Shown in pieces: positions 13,546 through 23,835 of a stretch of DNA of 64,000 nucleotides. The stretch lies in contig CM057841.1 in assembly GCA_030068075.1 (NCBI GenBank), forward strand, positions 45,487,030 to 45,551,029. Direction: 5' to 3'. Both the position numbers and the translations under genes were made by a program. The DNA is from Paguma larvata (taxonomy: Eukaryota > Chordata > Mammalia > Carnivora > Viverridae). Numbering within the stretch: position 1 is the stretch's first letter; every line of letters begins with the position of its first letter. The notes under the pieces were generated by a model. It did no database searches. It saw only the letters and a program-made list of their open reading frames with translations, and was not told the origin of the DNA.

Positions 13546-13763
13546 GGGGCACCTGCGTGGCTTAGTCGGTTAAGTGTACGACTTTGGCTCAGGTCATGAT
13601 CTTACGGTTTGTGAGTTCGAGCCCCACGTTGGGCTCTGTGCTGACGGCTCAGGGCCTGGAGCCTGTTTCAGATTCTGTGTCTCTCCCTCACTCTGTCCCT
13701 CCCCTGCTCGCACTCTGTCTCTCTCTCAATAATAAATAAATGTTAAAAAAAATTAAAAAATAA
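13546..13763 (+). mobile_element. CanSINE
   Basis: Forward full-length element; near-identical AAAGTGTTAAT flanks suggest the target duplication. Confidence 0.93.
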
Positions 13764-14743
13764 AAATGAAAGTGTTAATAAAAATGTAAGGCATTATTAT
13801 ACTATTTAGTGGAAGATGCAAGCAAGCGGTATTATCTGTTGTCCAGTTAGTGAGTTAGGATAGTGTGTAAACCTAGCCAGGAACAGTGACTGGATCCTTG
13901 AATAGTCGGTCAGCTCAGAACAGCTGAACACTTCCATAGCCACAGGCTGTACCTCATTCCTTATGTACAAAGACACACATATGATCACAAAGTAAAGTAA
14001 CCTTTATCCCGGAAGAATTACACAGCAGGTAATATATTAAAGGTACTGAGTTATCAGTTAAGATCTAAATTAAACCCTGGTTTTGGCTTCTAAAAATGTT
14101 CTTAGAATTTTCATGGCCACTCTATACTAGGATCAATAAACTTCTCATATTTTGATAATAATTTGGAGGACATATTTTAGCACGAGACTCTATGAGAAGT
14201 AATCTGGTTACAAAGACATAGTTTCTCATATAAACATGTCTAATCATTCAAGTGAAACATGATGAGGCTAGTTAAACAAAAAGAAAGGAACACAGAAACA
14301 CAAACTTCCTGGCAATTTAGATGTTCTTATAGAGATAAATTAATGACTATACCTGCAAAATCGCAAAGAAAATGTAAAATGTTTTCCTTAGGAGACTCCC
14401 AACTTGTCCAACATACACTGAAGAAAGTGGCCGTGTAGAAGTCCAAATTAGCTTCTTTAACTTAGCAGCCTAGTAATGTCAGCAATATGTTACATGTCCC
14501 CTAACATACACAAAGAACCATATTACACATAACACTCAAAATCTCAAGCCATTCTGGATACAAAAATTAGTTTCAATTTTCAAGTTAAGTTTCAGGCCAG
14601 TCCACTTCCTCTATACACTTAACCATTTTCTTAGATTTGATAACAAAACTTAGAATTACATTTAGGCAATAAATGATTTTCCAACAATATTCCCATGAGA
14701 ATTGGTTCAAAAGTACTAATCATTTGTCAAATTATTAAACATT

Positions 14744-14939
14744 TAAAAAAAATGTTTATTTGAGAGCCAGAGAGTGTGTGTGTGCCAGCAGGCAAGGGGC
14801 AGAGAGAGGGAGAGAGAGAATCCCAAGCAGGCTCTGAGCACGGAGCCTGAGGCGGGGCTCAAACTCATGAACCCTGAGACCATGACCTGAACTGAAATCA
14901 AGTCAGATTCTTAACCGACTGAGCTACCCAAGTAACCCT
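14744..14939 (-). mobile_element. CanSINE
   Basis: Reverse element with a (GT)n patch in the body and a decayed head. Confidence 0.9.
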
Positions 14940-15244
14940 AAAATATCGAGTCTTCAGTTGAATACTTTATACCGTCTTCCCTAACCTCTTCTGGAACATT
15001 TTTCCATGTATAGTCTAATTTACATTCACTTCGTTAATTACATAGCTCTAAAAAATATAAATTCTAGAAGCTTTCTGCTTAGATCATATTTTTAGCACTC
15101 AGGATACAGTAAATTCAACATCCAATATCTGATAGGTGAGTAGTCACCTCTTTATGCTTACAATCGGAATAACTCTGCATATCTCAGTATCGATGCTAAC
15201 AGTCACTAGCCAAAACTGCAAATACATAGTGAGTATCCAGTTTT

Positions 15245-15642
15245 AAGGTTCTGAGTAGTAAAATCACTTCTTGGCCTTTTGGCTAAAATCAAGGGTAAGG
15301 TTCTACAATAAATAAGTAAGTAAGGAAGTAAGTAAATAAATACAACACTAAACAAAAAAATTTTTACAAAAGAAAAAGAAAACAAAAAATTTAAGATGGG
15401 GTACCTGGGGTGGTAGCTTTAGCTCAGGTCATGATCTTGTGGTCCATGAGTTCAAGTCCCACATTGGGCTATGTGCTGACAGCTCAGACCCTGGAGCCTG
15501 CTTTAGATTCTATGTCTCCCTCTCTCTCTGCCCCTCCCCTACTCACACTCTGACTCTCTCACTCTCAAAAATGAATAAATGTTTAAAAAAAAATTTTTTT
15601 TAAAAGAAAAAAAAAATCAAGGGTAAGGTTCTGAATGGTAAA
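15245..15642 (+). pseudogene. Truncated U2 snRNA retropseudogene split by a later insertion
   Basis: Positions 15263-15296 match the 5' end of U2 snRNA (core CTTGGCCTTTTGGCTAA). This 34-nt piece is flanked by an 18-bp duplication: AAGGTTCTGAGTAGTAAA at 15245-15262, and with two differences at 15625-15642. A second insertion then split the right side: a 20-bp sequence (15285-15304) is repeated exactly at 15613-15632 around an AT-rich segment plus a CanSINE. The fragment is too short and mutated to be a working U2 gene. Confidence 0.8.
15398..15612 (+). mobile_element. CanSINE inserted in the U2 pseudogene
   Basis: Forward element with a partly deleted head, preceded by about 93 bp of AT-rich DNA (15305-15397) inside the same 20-bp duplication, possibly a 5' transduction or an earlier tail. 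Confidence 0.88.
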
Positions 15643-15683
15643 TGTGAAGAAGAAAATCAGAGGAATGCGAAACTAAACACAAA

Positions 15684-15897
15684 ATTTTTAAAGTTTATTT
15701 ATTTGCTTTAAGAGAGAGAGAGAACATGAGCAGGGGTAGGGCAGAGAGAGAGAGAGAGGGAGAGAGAGAATCCCAATCAGGCTCCACACTGCCAGCACAA
15801 AACCCAATGTGTGGCATGAACTTAAGAGCCAAGAGATCATGACCTGAGCCAAAATCAAGAGCTGGACACTTAACCGACTGAGACACCCAGGTGCCCC
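15684..15897 (-). mobile_element. CanSINE
   Basis: Reverse element facing the forward copy 71 bp away. A poly(A) run of about 21 follows shortly after its head. Confidence 0.92.
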
Positions 15898-16279
15898 TAA
15901 GCACAAGTTAAAAAAAAAAAAAAAAAAAAAAGTCGGCCTATACAAGAGATGTTAGGAAAATAGGAAAACAAGATTAGAAAATGGTGTTTGCATTCAAGAA
16001 ATGCAAACTCATTTCTTAACCTGTTCACCTAAAGTAATTCTTATTCTTACCATGTTTTTCTTTTCAAGTAAAATCGAGCCTTGGATTTTAACACCTTGTT
16101 ATCCCGGCTATTCTGAGAGTGCTTGTGTTAATTCATAGCATACCTGCATCATCCAGTCCTACCTTCCTCATTCAGAGTTTTGTTTTTGTTATTGTAGATT
16201 ACAGCTGTATTCTCAGTCTCCAAAAAAGTATCCAGCACAGAAACTGTCAAATGAACAACATCCCTTTGAGGGAGGCATC

Positions 16280-16400
16280 TTATCATCCTGGTTTTTCAGA
16301 TGAGGAAACCAAGGCTTAGCAAGGTTGAGTAACTTGCCTAGGGGTTACAAACCACTACCCAGAAACAGACCCACGTCTGTCTGACCACAAAGTCCTCATT
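16280..16400 (-). repeat. MIR fragment
   Basis: Reverse MIR core: CAGATGAGGAAACCAAGGC, TTGAGTAACTTGCCTA. Confidence 0.7.
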
Positions 16401-16429
16401 TGTATTTTCCTTCACCGGGCAGAATAACT

Positions 16430-16745
16430 TCCTAATGTTTCTCGTTTTTGTGTATTTTCTGGTGGCAGCTTTCCCTCAGGGGAAGCTTTAACTTCTCCAT
16501 CAACCTCTTCCCAGGCATCCTCAACCTCTGATCCCCCTAAGGTCTTCTGTACATCTCTCCTTCCTGTGTGCTGGGTCCTCTCCGGAGTTCTATCATAACA
16601 TCACTTTTAGCGCTTTGCTGTAGTTATTTCTCCTCTCTCTCTTATCTCAACTCCAAACTTCCTGAGGGCAGGAACCAGGGAACTTCACGTGCCATGTGCC
16701 TCTGGCACATGGTAGAGTTGAGTAATGTTTGATGTATGAATGAAT
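16430..16745 (+). mobile_element. Ancient L2 3' end
   Basis: Ends with the L2-like TGAGGGCAGGAACCAGG, GGCACATGGTAGA and a GATGTATGAATGAAT tail. Confidence 0.6.
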
Positions 16746-16910
16746 AATCCTGACAAATCTATGATATAATAAGGAAGCCTTTAGCTCAGTTCCCTACCAC
16801 AGGCAACCAGAGGCTACTCCTTTCCTTTACTGGGGGGTGGCAAGGGCATGCCTAAAATTCCCTGCCCGCACCACAGAAGAGCATCACTGTGCTACTTAAG
16901 ACAGCTTTTC

Positions 16911-17135
16911 GGGGCGCCTGGGTGGCTCAGTCGGTTAGGCGTCCGACTTCGGCTCAGGTCATGATCTCACGGTCTGTGAGTTCGAGCCCCGCGTCGGGCT
17001 CTGTGCTGATGGCTCGGAGCCTGGAGCTTGCTTCGGATTCTGTATCTCCCTCTCTCTCTCTGCCCTTCCCCTGCTCACGCTCTGTCTCTATGTCTCCCAA
17101 AAATAAATAAACATTAAAAAAAAAATTAAAAAAAA
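16911..17135 (+). mobile_element. Full-length young CanSINE, perfect 13-bp duplication
   Basis: Close to a feline consensus (GGGGCGCCTGGGTGGCTCAG). AAGACAGCTTTTC flanks it at 16898-16910 and 17136-17148. Confidence 0.96.
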
Positions 17136-17635
17136 AAGACAGCTTTTCATGTTTTGAGACATCTAATGGAAGAAAAATACAGTTCCAGAACTTTAAGGGC
17201 TAAGCATAAAATCTATCTTTTAGAAGTGGCCTACCTGGATGGAACTACAGCTCTCGATTCTGAATCATGTTTGACTGCTTCAATTAAATGACTGTTTTCA
17301 GTGATTTTACATATTCTAAGTAATTTTATTTTTATATCTCTTTGGCTTGAAAGTGCACTTTCATACTCCTCCACACATAAAAAGACAAAAACTGCCTGTC
17401 TTTTACAAATTAGGAAAATAAAGTAGAACCTCTGTGTTAGGTAAAAAGGCATTCAATAAATACGTTATTATGCTGCTGTTTGTAAATCCTCCTTCTAAAA
17501 ACACATGTGATCTATTTTAGACTAATGAATACTGGGAAACATTTACTAGATGATTTTCATTTAATTGGTATGAATACCAGGTTCAAAATATATCTAAATA
17601 TTTTAAATATTTATTTTTTAAAAATATATGGTGTA

Positions 17636-17822
17636 GGGGCGCCTGGGTGGCTCAGCTGGCTAAGCCTCTGACTTCAGCTCAGGTCATGATCTCACTGCTG
17701 GTGAGTCTGAGTCCTGCATTGGGCCCTCTGCTGTCAGTGCGAAGCCCACTTTGGTTCCTGTCTCCCTCTCTCTCTGACTCTCCCTAGCCCGTGCTTTCTC
17801 TCTGTCTCAAAAAAAATAAAAA
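17636..17822 (+). mobile_element. CanSINE
   Basis: Forward element; flanks TATATGGTGTA and TATGTGGTGTA differ by one base. Confidence 0.94.
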
Positions 17823-17909
17823 ATAAAAATATGTGGTGTAAAGAGATGAAATATTTGTCCATTACTACTGAGTACTATATAAATAGTACTACTTCAATAT
17901 TCTGGTTCT

Positions 17910-18100
17910 GGGGCACATGGGTGGCTCAGTCAGTAGAGCGCCAACTTTGGCTCAGGTCATGATCTCGTGGTCCATGGGTTTGAGCCCGGAGTCAGGCTCT
18001 CTGCTGACAGCTCAGAGCCTGGAGCCTGCTTCGGATCCTGTGTCTTCCTCTCTTTCCACCCCTCACCCTCCTCAAAAATGAAATAAACATTAAAAAAAAA
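17910..18100 (+). mobile_element. CanSINE
   Basis: Forward element; flanks ATATTCTGGTTCT and ATATTCTGGCTCT differ by one base. Confidence 0.94.
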
Positions 18101-18187
18101 TATTCTGGCTCTAAGAATTTATAACCAAATGCATAGCTAGACCAGTTTCAAGGTACATATATAACCTTACAATGTTTAAAATAATAT

Positions 18188-18370
18188 TTTAAAGTTTATT
18201 TTACTTATTTTGAGAAACAGAGCACAGGAGGGGCAGAGAGAGAATCCAAAGCAGGCTCCACATTGTCAGGATGGAGCCTGATATGGGGCTCAAACTCACC
18301 AACCATGAGATCATGACCTGAACTGGTATCAAGACTCCATCGCTTAACCAACTGAGCCACCCAGGCACCC
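18188..18370 (-). mobile_element. CanSINE
   Basis: Reverse element with a shortened purine body; TTACAAT flanks. Confidence 0.92.
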
Positions 18371-18609
18371 TGGTTACAATTTCTTTTATACACCCACTGC
18401 CCAAGCCACAGTCTACAGTTTTACTCCATTTATTAACACTAATTTCTGAGAAGTGTCTGGCCCCACCTATAAGTGAGATATAAATAATGTTTATAAATAG
18501 AATATTATAAAGATGGAACACTGGAATTTCACACTTGGAGCGCAAACAAACTAACTTTTTCCCAAATATTTACAAGCAGATTTGGAAAAAAAGTGAAAAT
18601 CACTTTGCC

Positions 18610-18975
18610 AAGCTGGCCTTCGGACCCCTCAGTTTCATGACTGGTCTCCCATTCCCCGCCAATTCCCTTCTGTTCTTCCTCTGCCAGGAATACCCTCCTG
18701 ACTCATCTCTGCCTGTCTCTGTCCATTACTTCCTTGGAGACCTGGCTCAAGATTCAGCTCCTTGAAAAAGGCCTCCCTGACTAATCCTGATTTCCACTAC
18801 TTCCTAACTTTGCATTCCCTTGGCATTTATATATAGTTTGCCTTACATAATCACTAACTTGTAAGTTGTTTTGCATTTTCCCATCATGTCCTCAACTAGA
18901 GACCAAATAAAGAAACATCATCTTCTATGTCCTCTTCTATATAGCCAGTAATAAACGCTTCTTGAATGACTGAAT
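18610..18975 (+). mobile_element. Ancient L2 3' end
   Basis: L2-like TCTGCCAGGAATACCCTCC, CTCAAGATTCAGCTCCTTG and AAGGCCTCCCTGACTAATCC in forward orientation. Confidence 0.65.
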
Positions 18976-19883
18976 CACCGGTGAAAGAAAGAGATTGCTC
19001 ACAAATTTCTAAAGTATGCAACTGGCTTTTCAAATCACATTTACAATACGCTATGACCTCCGATATGCAATATGACCTGCTTCAAAGAAATGAGATTTAA
19101 TTTTGCCTTCAGTAAACTCATCACTAAAGATCCAGGCTAAAGATCTTAAATAGTAGTGGCTATTCAAACATATCTTGAGATTTGACATTTCTGGCTTCAT
19201 TTAAAGCCTGCAAGCAGCATGCGTGTGAATGGTAGGAAGCTGGCACCAGCCTCGTGCAAAAGGGGCGAAACTCTAGTTGGCAGTAAATGTTCAAACACGT
19301 GAGCCTCCACTGTTAAACAAGGCTCATTAGCCACACAAACTTGCTGTTTCAGCTTTCCGTCTTCAATGAAGGGCTATGATCCTTTTTGGTTATTAAGAGC
19401 CAATGATGGGTTAAATTTCCATAAATTAACCAGTAGTTTTGGTGGCTTGCCCAAGCATACCACAGGCATCGGTGTGGGTGATTTTTTATTTTATTATTTT
19501 TTTTTAACAGACCCTCTCGCCCCGGGAAGCCAGATGTGAGTGAAGTAAGCGCCAACCGGGCACTTCTCGGCAGGCAAACCGACACCTCCAGGACTCGAGC
19601 CCTTCAGTCTCCCCCTAGTTCTTAGTGTCAGCTTATCGTGCAGAGGCGGGGCTTGAAGCGCGGCTGCTTTTTACTAAATCTCAACCGAGTCTTCCTTAGG
19701 GACGGAAAGCCAACTTCTCCTGCAAGGACCATCAGTTTTTCCATACTCAAAGCCCTAGTAAGCAGAGTCCAGGGAGAGCCGGGCCACCAGCGCGAGGAAG
19801 CCGAAGACGCGGAGAGGGAGGGAACGGACCCGCTCCGTAAAGGGGCAGGAAAGAAGAAACAAAGTGAGCGCCCGCCAGCCCAG

Positions 19884-19924
19884 CGCCGCCCCGCCGCCCC
19901 GCCGCCCCGCCGCCCCGCCGCCCG
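19884..19924. repeat. GC-rich 8-bp tandem array (CCGCCCCG-type) beside the SNTB2 exon 1 donor
   Basis: Roughly four to five perfect copies of an 8-bp unit (CGCCGCCC in one phase) lie on the intron side, about 15 bp from the SNTB2 exon 1 splice donor. On the transcribed (minus) strand it is G-rich. Confidence 0.85.
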
Positions 19925-19938
19925 TCGGCCCCGCTCAC

Positions 19939-20518
19939 CCTCCAGCAGCACCTCCTTGCCCGCGCGCTTCAGCGCCTGCACGGCCTGGTCGTGGGTGGCC
20001 TGGCGCAGGTCGGTGCCGTTCACCGACAGGATGGCGTCGCCCAGCCGCAACGCTCGGCTCTGATCGGCCGCCAGCCCCGGGAAGATCTTGGAGATGAGGA
20101 TGGGCATCCGGTTCTCGCGGCCGCCCTTGATGCTGATGCCCAGGCCGCCCGCCTCCTGCTTCACTACCCGCACCCGGCGCACGGGCGGCGACGCGCCCGC
20201 CTCGCCCGCCGCGCCCCGCGGCGGCGCGGGTGGGCTCGGGGGACCCAGGCCGCGGCTGGGGCTCCCGGGCAGCGAGTCGCCGGCGCCACCGCCGTTCGGG
20301 AGGCCGTTGAAGGCGGCCGCCGCCGGCCCTAGAGAGGGCTCGGGCTCAGCCGCGGCAGCGTCGCCCGTGAGGCTTAGGCTCTCTCCGCTGAGCTCGGCCA
20401 CCACCCGGACCCAGCGCTCCCTCAGGAGCAGCTCCACCAGTCCCGCTTTGGTGGCCCGCGTCCACACCGCCATGGCCTGCCCCGCTCCCGCCGCCGCAGT
20501 CGCCGCAGCTACCCTCAT
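19939..20518 (-). CDS. SNTB2: SNTB2 exon 1, beta-2-syntrophin residues 1-193 (N-terminal part)
   Basis: Encodes the N-terminus of beta-2-syntrophin, a cytoplasmic adaptor that links dystrophin/utrophin complexes to channels, kinases and other PDZ ligands. The frame runs from ATG at 20516-20518 to a phase-1 donor (GAG G|GTGAGC) at 19939. That gives 193 codons plus one base, against a full family length of about 540 residues. Residues about 17-53 (starting [10 protein letters not shown]) are the first half of the split PH1 domain. Residues about 55-112 are a low-complexity Ala/Gly/Pro linker. From about residue 115 comes the PDZ domain, with carboxylate-binding loop GGLGI at 124-128 and His176 at the start of helix B, typical of class I PDZ domains. 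A second in-frame ATG (codon 16, 20471-20473) has a strong Kozak context. The first ATG matches the annotated family start as I remember it. The rest of PDZ, PH1, PH2 and the SU domain lie in exons beyond the window. Confidence 0.95.
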
Positions 20519-20680
20519 TCCAGTCAGGCAGCCTCTGCGCTTCCCCCTTCCCGCCCGAGGGGGCGGGCCCAGCCCCTCCCCCCGGAGGTCGTTTATTATT
20601 CATGAGAGGCCACGCCCATCGTCCGGAGGGGCGGGGAGAGGCGGGAGGAGCCGCTTCCGGAAGGTTAAGTTGTAGCGCTC
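20519..20680 (-). promoter_or_regulatory. SNTB2: SNTB2 core promoter and 5' UTR region
   Basis: Upstream of the SNTB2 start lie GC boxes (around 20551-20567 and 20630-20640), a CACCC/KLF-like GGCGTGGCC at about 20607-20616, a palindromic ETS motif CTTCCGGAAG at 20654-20663, and an AT-rich AATAATAAAC at 20591-20600 that is TATA-like on the minus strand. If that element works, transcription would start near 20560-20570, giving a short 5' UTR of about 50 nt. The motifs are seen; the start site is inferred. Confidence 0.6.
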
Positions 20681-20904
20681 AGGCCAGTGTCTTGCAACTC
20701 GGTGGACGTGGACAGCCCGAGCGCCTTGGGGCCGCATCTCAAGTCCTCCGCCTTCGGCTCGTCTCCGATGGCCACCCCCGAAACTCCTGACTTCTACCGT
20801 GTAGTTCAAGGGAGCAGCCCCGGCACGGAAAGCACAATCGGCTGCAAGAAGCACTTTGCAAGTCTGCAGGACTGGGTTGCACGTTCACTCTTGCATTGAT
20901 TGGT

Positions 20905-21220
20905 TCGTTATGTACTTACTGAGTGCTCAGCCCTGTACTCCTTTTGATGCCTGGAGATGAGCTGAATAAAACGTACCACAGTTGAGAGCTGGCGGTCTAG
21001 TGGGGGAGGAGAGCTGAGAACCAACCATCCTGGTGTGATACTATGTGGTTAAGTGACATGCAGAAAACGCCCGGAGAGCAGACTAAAAGAAACATTCGCA
21101 GACTAAAAGAAACATTCGTTTGGGCCTGAGGTCAGCTTCACAGAGGTATAGAAGGTGAGTAGGTGGAGCAGAGGGAATTGCATAAGCAAAGGTCTGGAGA
21201 CAAGAATACAGGCATTTGTT
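20905..21220 (-). mobile_element. Ancient L2 fragment (reverse)
   Basis: Reverse L2-like blocks (TACTGAGTGCTCAGCCCTGT, GCATAAGCAAAGGTCTGGAG) just upstream of the SNTB2 CpG island. Contains a 20-bp tandem duplication at 21079-21118. Confidence 0.5.
21079..21118. repeat. Perfect 2 x 20-bp tandem duplication
   Basis: CAGACTAAAAGAAACATTCG occurs twice head to tail without a mismatch. Confidence 0.98.
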
Positions 21221-22565
21221 ACTCTGCTTTGTAATCACCTGTTTACTTGCCTGGAGTGAGAGAGGGGACCATTTCTTTTTCAGCCCTGCAGCCGCTATAG
21301 GTAGGCCTCAAAGATATTTACAGAATGATGGTTACTACGTAGGAAGATGCCAGAATTCCAATGTGAACAGACCATAGAGTCAATGGAGGGGGAAGGATGG
21401 GACTGTGAAAATCTTCATATAATTAAATATGAAAGAGTTTGGACTTGACTTATAGCTCTACCTAACCTTCTTGTCCTGGAGGTCATGGCCTTTTGTTGTG
21501 GCAAATGTTGGTGGGTATCCCCAGAAACTGCACACTGCAGAGCCTGCAGTGGCTTTTATCCAAAGATGCGGGTGTTGCAGCTTCATGGGCTGAGAGAGCT
21601 GACAAAACTGAGGCACAGAGAGCCAAAGACTCTGATCCGAAGTCCACAGTGAGGAAGGAGAAAAAACTCAGGTCTCTCAGCTTCCTGAGCACTACTACGT
21701 ACCTCAAACCTCAAAAATGAGGATCCAGAAGTCACACTACTGAGCATATGTCAGCAGAAACAATGAGGTCAAGGTGCCCTCTAACTTCCCTTGAATCCTA
21801 AAAGCGAAGTCCCCATGTTTTCACTTGCTGGGAGTAGGGCTACAACCAGAGGGAATGTGCACCAATTCCCGTAAAAGGGTCTGTATACCTGCTTGCTCAT
21901 GAAGTACGTGTTGAAGCTCGTGAGCCGTGTTCTTGCACCTCTCTATGAATGCACATTCATGTGTGGGCAGGAACTTTCAAAGAGCCTCCTATGCTAGGAG
22001 CTAAAACAATAAAAATGGAGACTGGGAACTAGGGAAAGCTCAAATGAAGAAAGAATTCAAAGAGATAAAAGTATCTTACTTAAAAAAATCGTTACAGCAA
22101 AATGCTCTTTGCAATTAGTGGAGCAGGATTTCCCAAGCTGCAAATGTCAGCAGAAGCTCAAACCTCCCATCCTCTCCTAAATCAATTGCAGTGAGGCCAG
22201 CTCGCTGTTCCAGCAGGTCCCAATGTGCCCAAGTGCATCTGCAGTCACAGACGTTTCTGGCTTTGCTCCAGCTGAGGCGTGAGCCCCCAGAGGCCTGAGT
22301 TATGTGAAATTTCTGCTTATTAGAGAGCATTTGACAGCTGATTTTTTTTTGAGTATAACCACTGTTTTGAACACTTTTACGTGCATAATTATCCAGAGGT
22401 TGGGCACTCAAAGACACCTTTATTAGCAAATAGGAAGTGCTATAAATTATTTCCAAAAGTATTAATACCGTTTTTTGAATAATAGAGCTGGAGGAAGTCA
22501 TCGATCTCCCAACTAAATAGTAAGGGCCCTTACATAAGATAGTAAGTTATGTAACAAAATATTTA

Positions 22566-22786
22566 GGGGCGCCTAGGTGGCTCAGTTGGTTAAGCGGCTG
22601 ACTTCAGCTCAGGTCATGATCTTGCAGTCTGTGAGTTCGAGCCCCACGTCGGACTCTGTGCCTATGGCTCAGAGCCTGGAGCCTGCTTCAGATTCTGTGT
22701 CTCCCTCTCCCTCGGCCCTTCCCCTGCTCATGCTCTGTCTCTATGTCTCTCAAAAATAAATAAATGTTTAAAAAATATATATTATA
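22566..22786 (+). mobile_element. CanSINE
   Basis: Forward full-length element flanked by AAAATATTTA / AAAATATTTA. Confidence 0.95.
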
Positions 22787-22869
22787 AAAAATATTTAGCC
22801 CTAGGAGGAGAGAAAGTAACAAAGATTGCTATTTGGATGACTTGGGAGTTTTTACTTAAACTATTTTTA

Positions 22870-23050
22870 GGGGCGCCTGGGTGGCTCAGTGGGTTAAGCA
22901 TCTGACCCTTGATTTTGACTCAGGTCATGATCTCAGATGGAGCCCAGAGTCGGGCTTCACAATAACAATGCGGTGCCTGCCTGGCACCTCTATCTCCTCT
23001 CTCTGCCCCTCCCCTGCTGGTGCTCTCTGAAAACAAACATTAAAAAACAT
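22870..23050 (+). mobile_element. CanSINE, partly deleted
   Basis: Forward element; the region after GATCTCAGATGGAGCCC is shortened. Confidence 0.92.
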
Positions 23051-23189
23051 TATTTGTAAATACATCCATTTAAAATTCCAAATTTATTGAGCTGTTTTCA
23101 CAATGCCGTCCATCAGAATCTAAATTTCAATGTTTTCTTTCATCACTACTTTCAGATCAGCCAAACTCATCTAGTCAGTGTCCCTCAAT

Positions 23190-23480
23190 GATGTCTTGTA
23201 CGTTTCACACTTAGGCCATCATTCCAAACACCTCCTTGCCTCTCTCAACCACTTTACCACCTAGCAAGCTCTCATCCTAGTTTTCACGGTCTATCCAATT
23301 TTCGGGGAATTTTTTTCCTCTCAACAATTTTATTCTATGCCTGCCAGTTTTGCCCAAGTAGGTTATAAAATACTGAAGGGCAGGGACCACCCATTGACTT
23401 CTTTTTATTTCCTGCTATTCCAAAAATATTGCCTTGCTGAGAAGAAACTCATTAAACATGTGATTGATTGAAATTCAGTG
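23190..23480 (+). mobile_element. Possible L2 3' fragment
   Basis: Contains an L2-like ACTGAAGGGCAGGGACCACC and a degenerate tail; weak match. Confidence 0.4.
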
Positions 23481-23835
23481 CCTCCTGGGCTGTAGTCATT
23501 TCAAATAATCCCTCTGAAGTTTACTGGTTTCTTGCAGAGTGAAAATTACCATCTAGGAAATCTCAAGTAGTGGAAATCTACTTACTGGGGATAATGACAT
23601 CTGAAATAAAAAGAGTACATTTCTGTTTCCAAGGTTTCTTAGGGACAGTGAGACAAGCTTAGATAATTCTTTGAACAGGCATGTTATTTTATCTACCTCT
23701 AAAAAAGGAAATGGCTGAGATAATTCCTAATAAGCTTTCATTCGGGTCACCTATCAATACGTATCCTTTGCTCTGGCTGTTATCTTACTGTTTCTCAGAA
23801 CAAGGGATGGATCACTGCTACTTTATTTATTACTC

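Larger units (their letters stand above)
1..19938 (-). other. SNTB2: SNTB2 intron 1 (3' portion outside window)
   Basis: Everything left of the SNTB2 exon 1 donor at 19938/19937 should be intron 1 of SNTB2, read right to left. I found no SNTB2 exon 2 (which should resume the PDZ domain after residue 193) and no other gene-like exon here. The stretch holds CanSINEs, L1 and L2 fragments, MIRs and a U2 retropseudogene, listed separately. I see nothing recognisable in about 750-2430, 4700-6400, 6900-7600, 9300-10290, 11700-12360, 13800-14740 and 19000-19850. The intron assignment rests on gene order and the donor site, not on seeing the next exon. Confidence 0.85.
19760..20790. other. CpG island over SNTB2 exon 1 and promoter
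   Basis: About 1 kb is very GC-rich with dense CpG, in clear contrast to AT-rich flanks on both sides. It covers the start of intron 1, exon 1, the 5' UTR and the upstream promoter of SNTB2. Limits are judged by eye. Confidence 0.85.

Noticed and set aside
15263..15296. Functional U2 snRNA gene
   Set aside because: Only 34 nt are present, with several substitutions and no Sm site or snRNA promoter element.
16911..16985. tRNA-gene-like A and B boxes
   Set aside because: They are the tRNA-derived heads of CanSINEs, with no intact cloverleaf or acceptor stem; not tRNA genes.
16889..17110. Open frames reading like [23 protein letters not shown], repeated at many places in both strands (for example 2670-2918, 4230-4574, 22577-22759, 39457-39714)
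   Set aside because: They are chance translations of CanSINE copies, so they look alike because the repeat is alike; they are not a gene family.
19628..19938. Continuation of the SNTB2 frame past residue 193
   Set aside because: A consensus donor follows GAG G, and the downstream residues are low-complexity Gly/Arg not found in syntrophins; it is intron read-through.
20088..20675. 195-codon plus-strand frame opposite SNTB2 exon 1
   Set aside because: High GC content with few stop codons opposite a real exon creates long antisense frames; the minus-strand frame encodes a recognised PH/PDZ protein.
21483..21720. Two overlapping 74-75 codon frames on opposite strands
   Set aside because: No splice context, no recognisable domain, and simple antisense shadows of each other.
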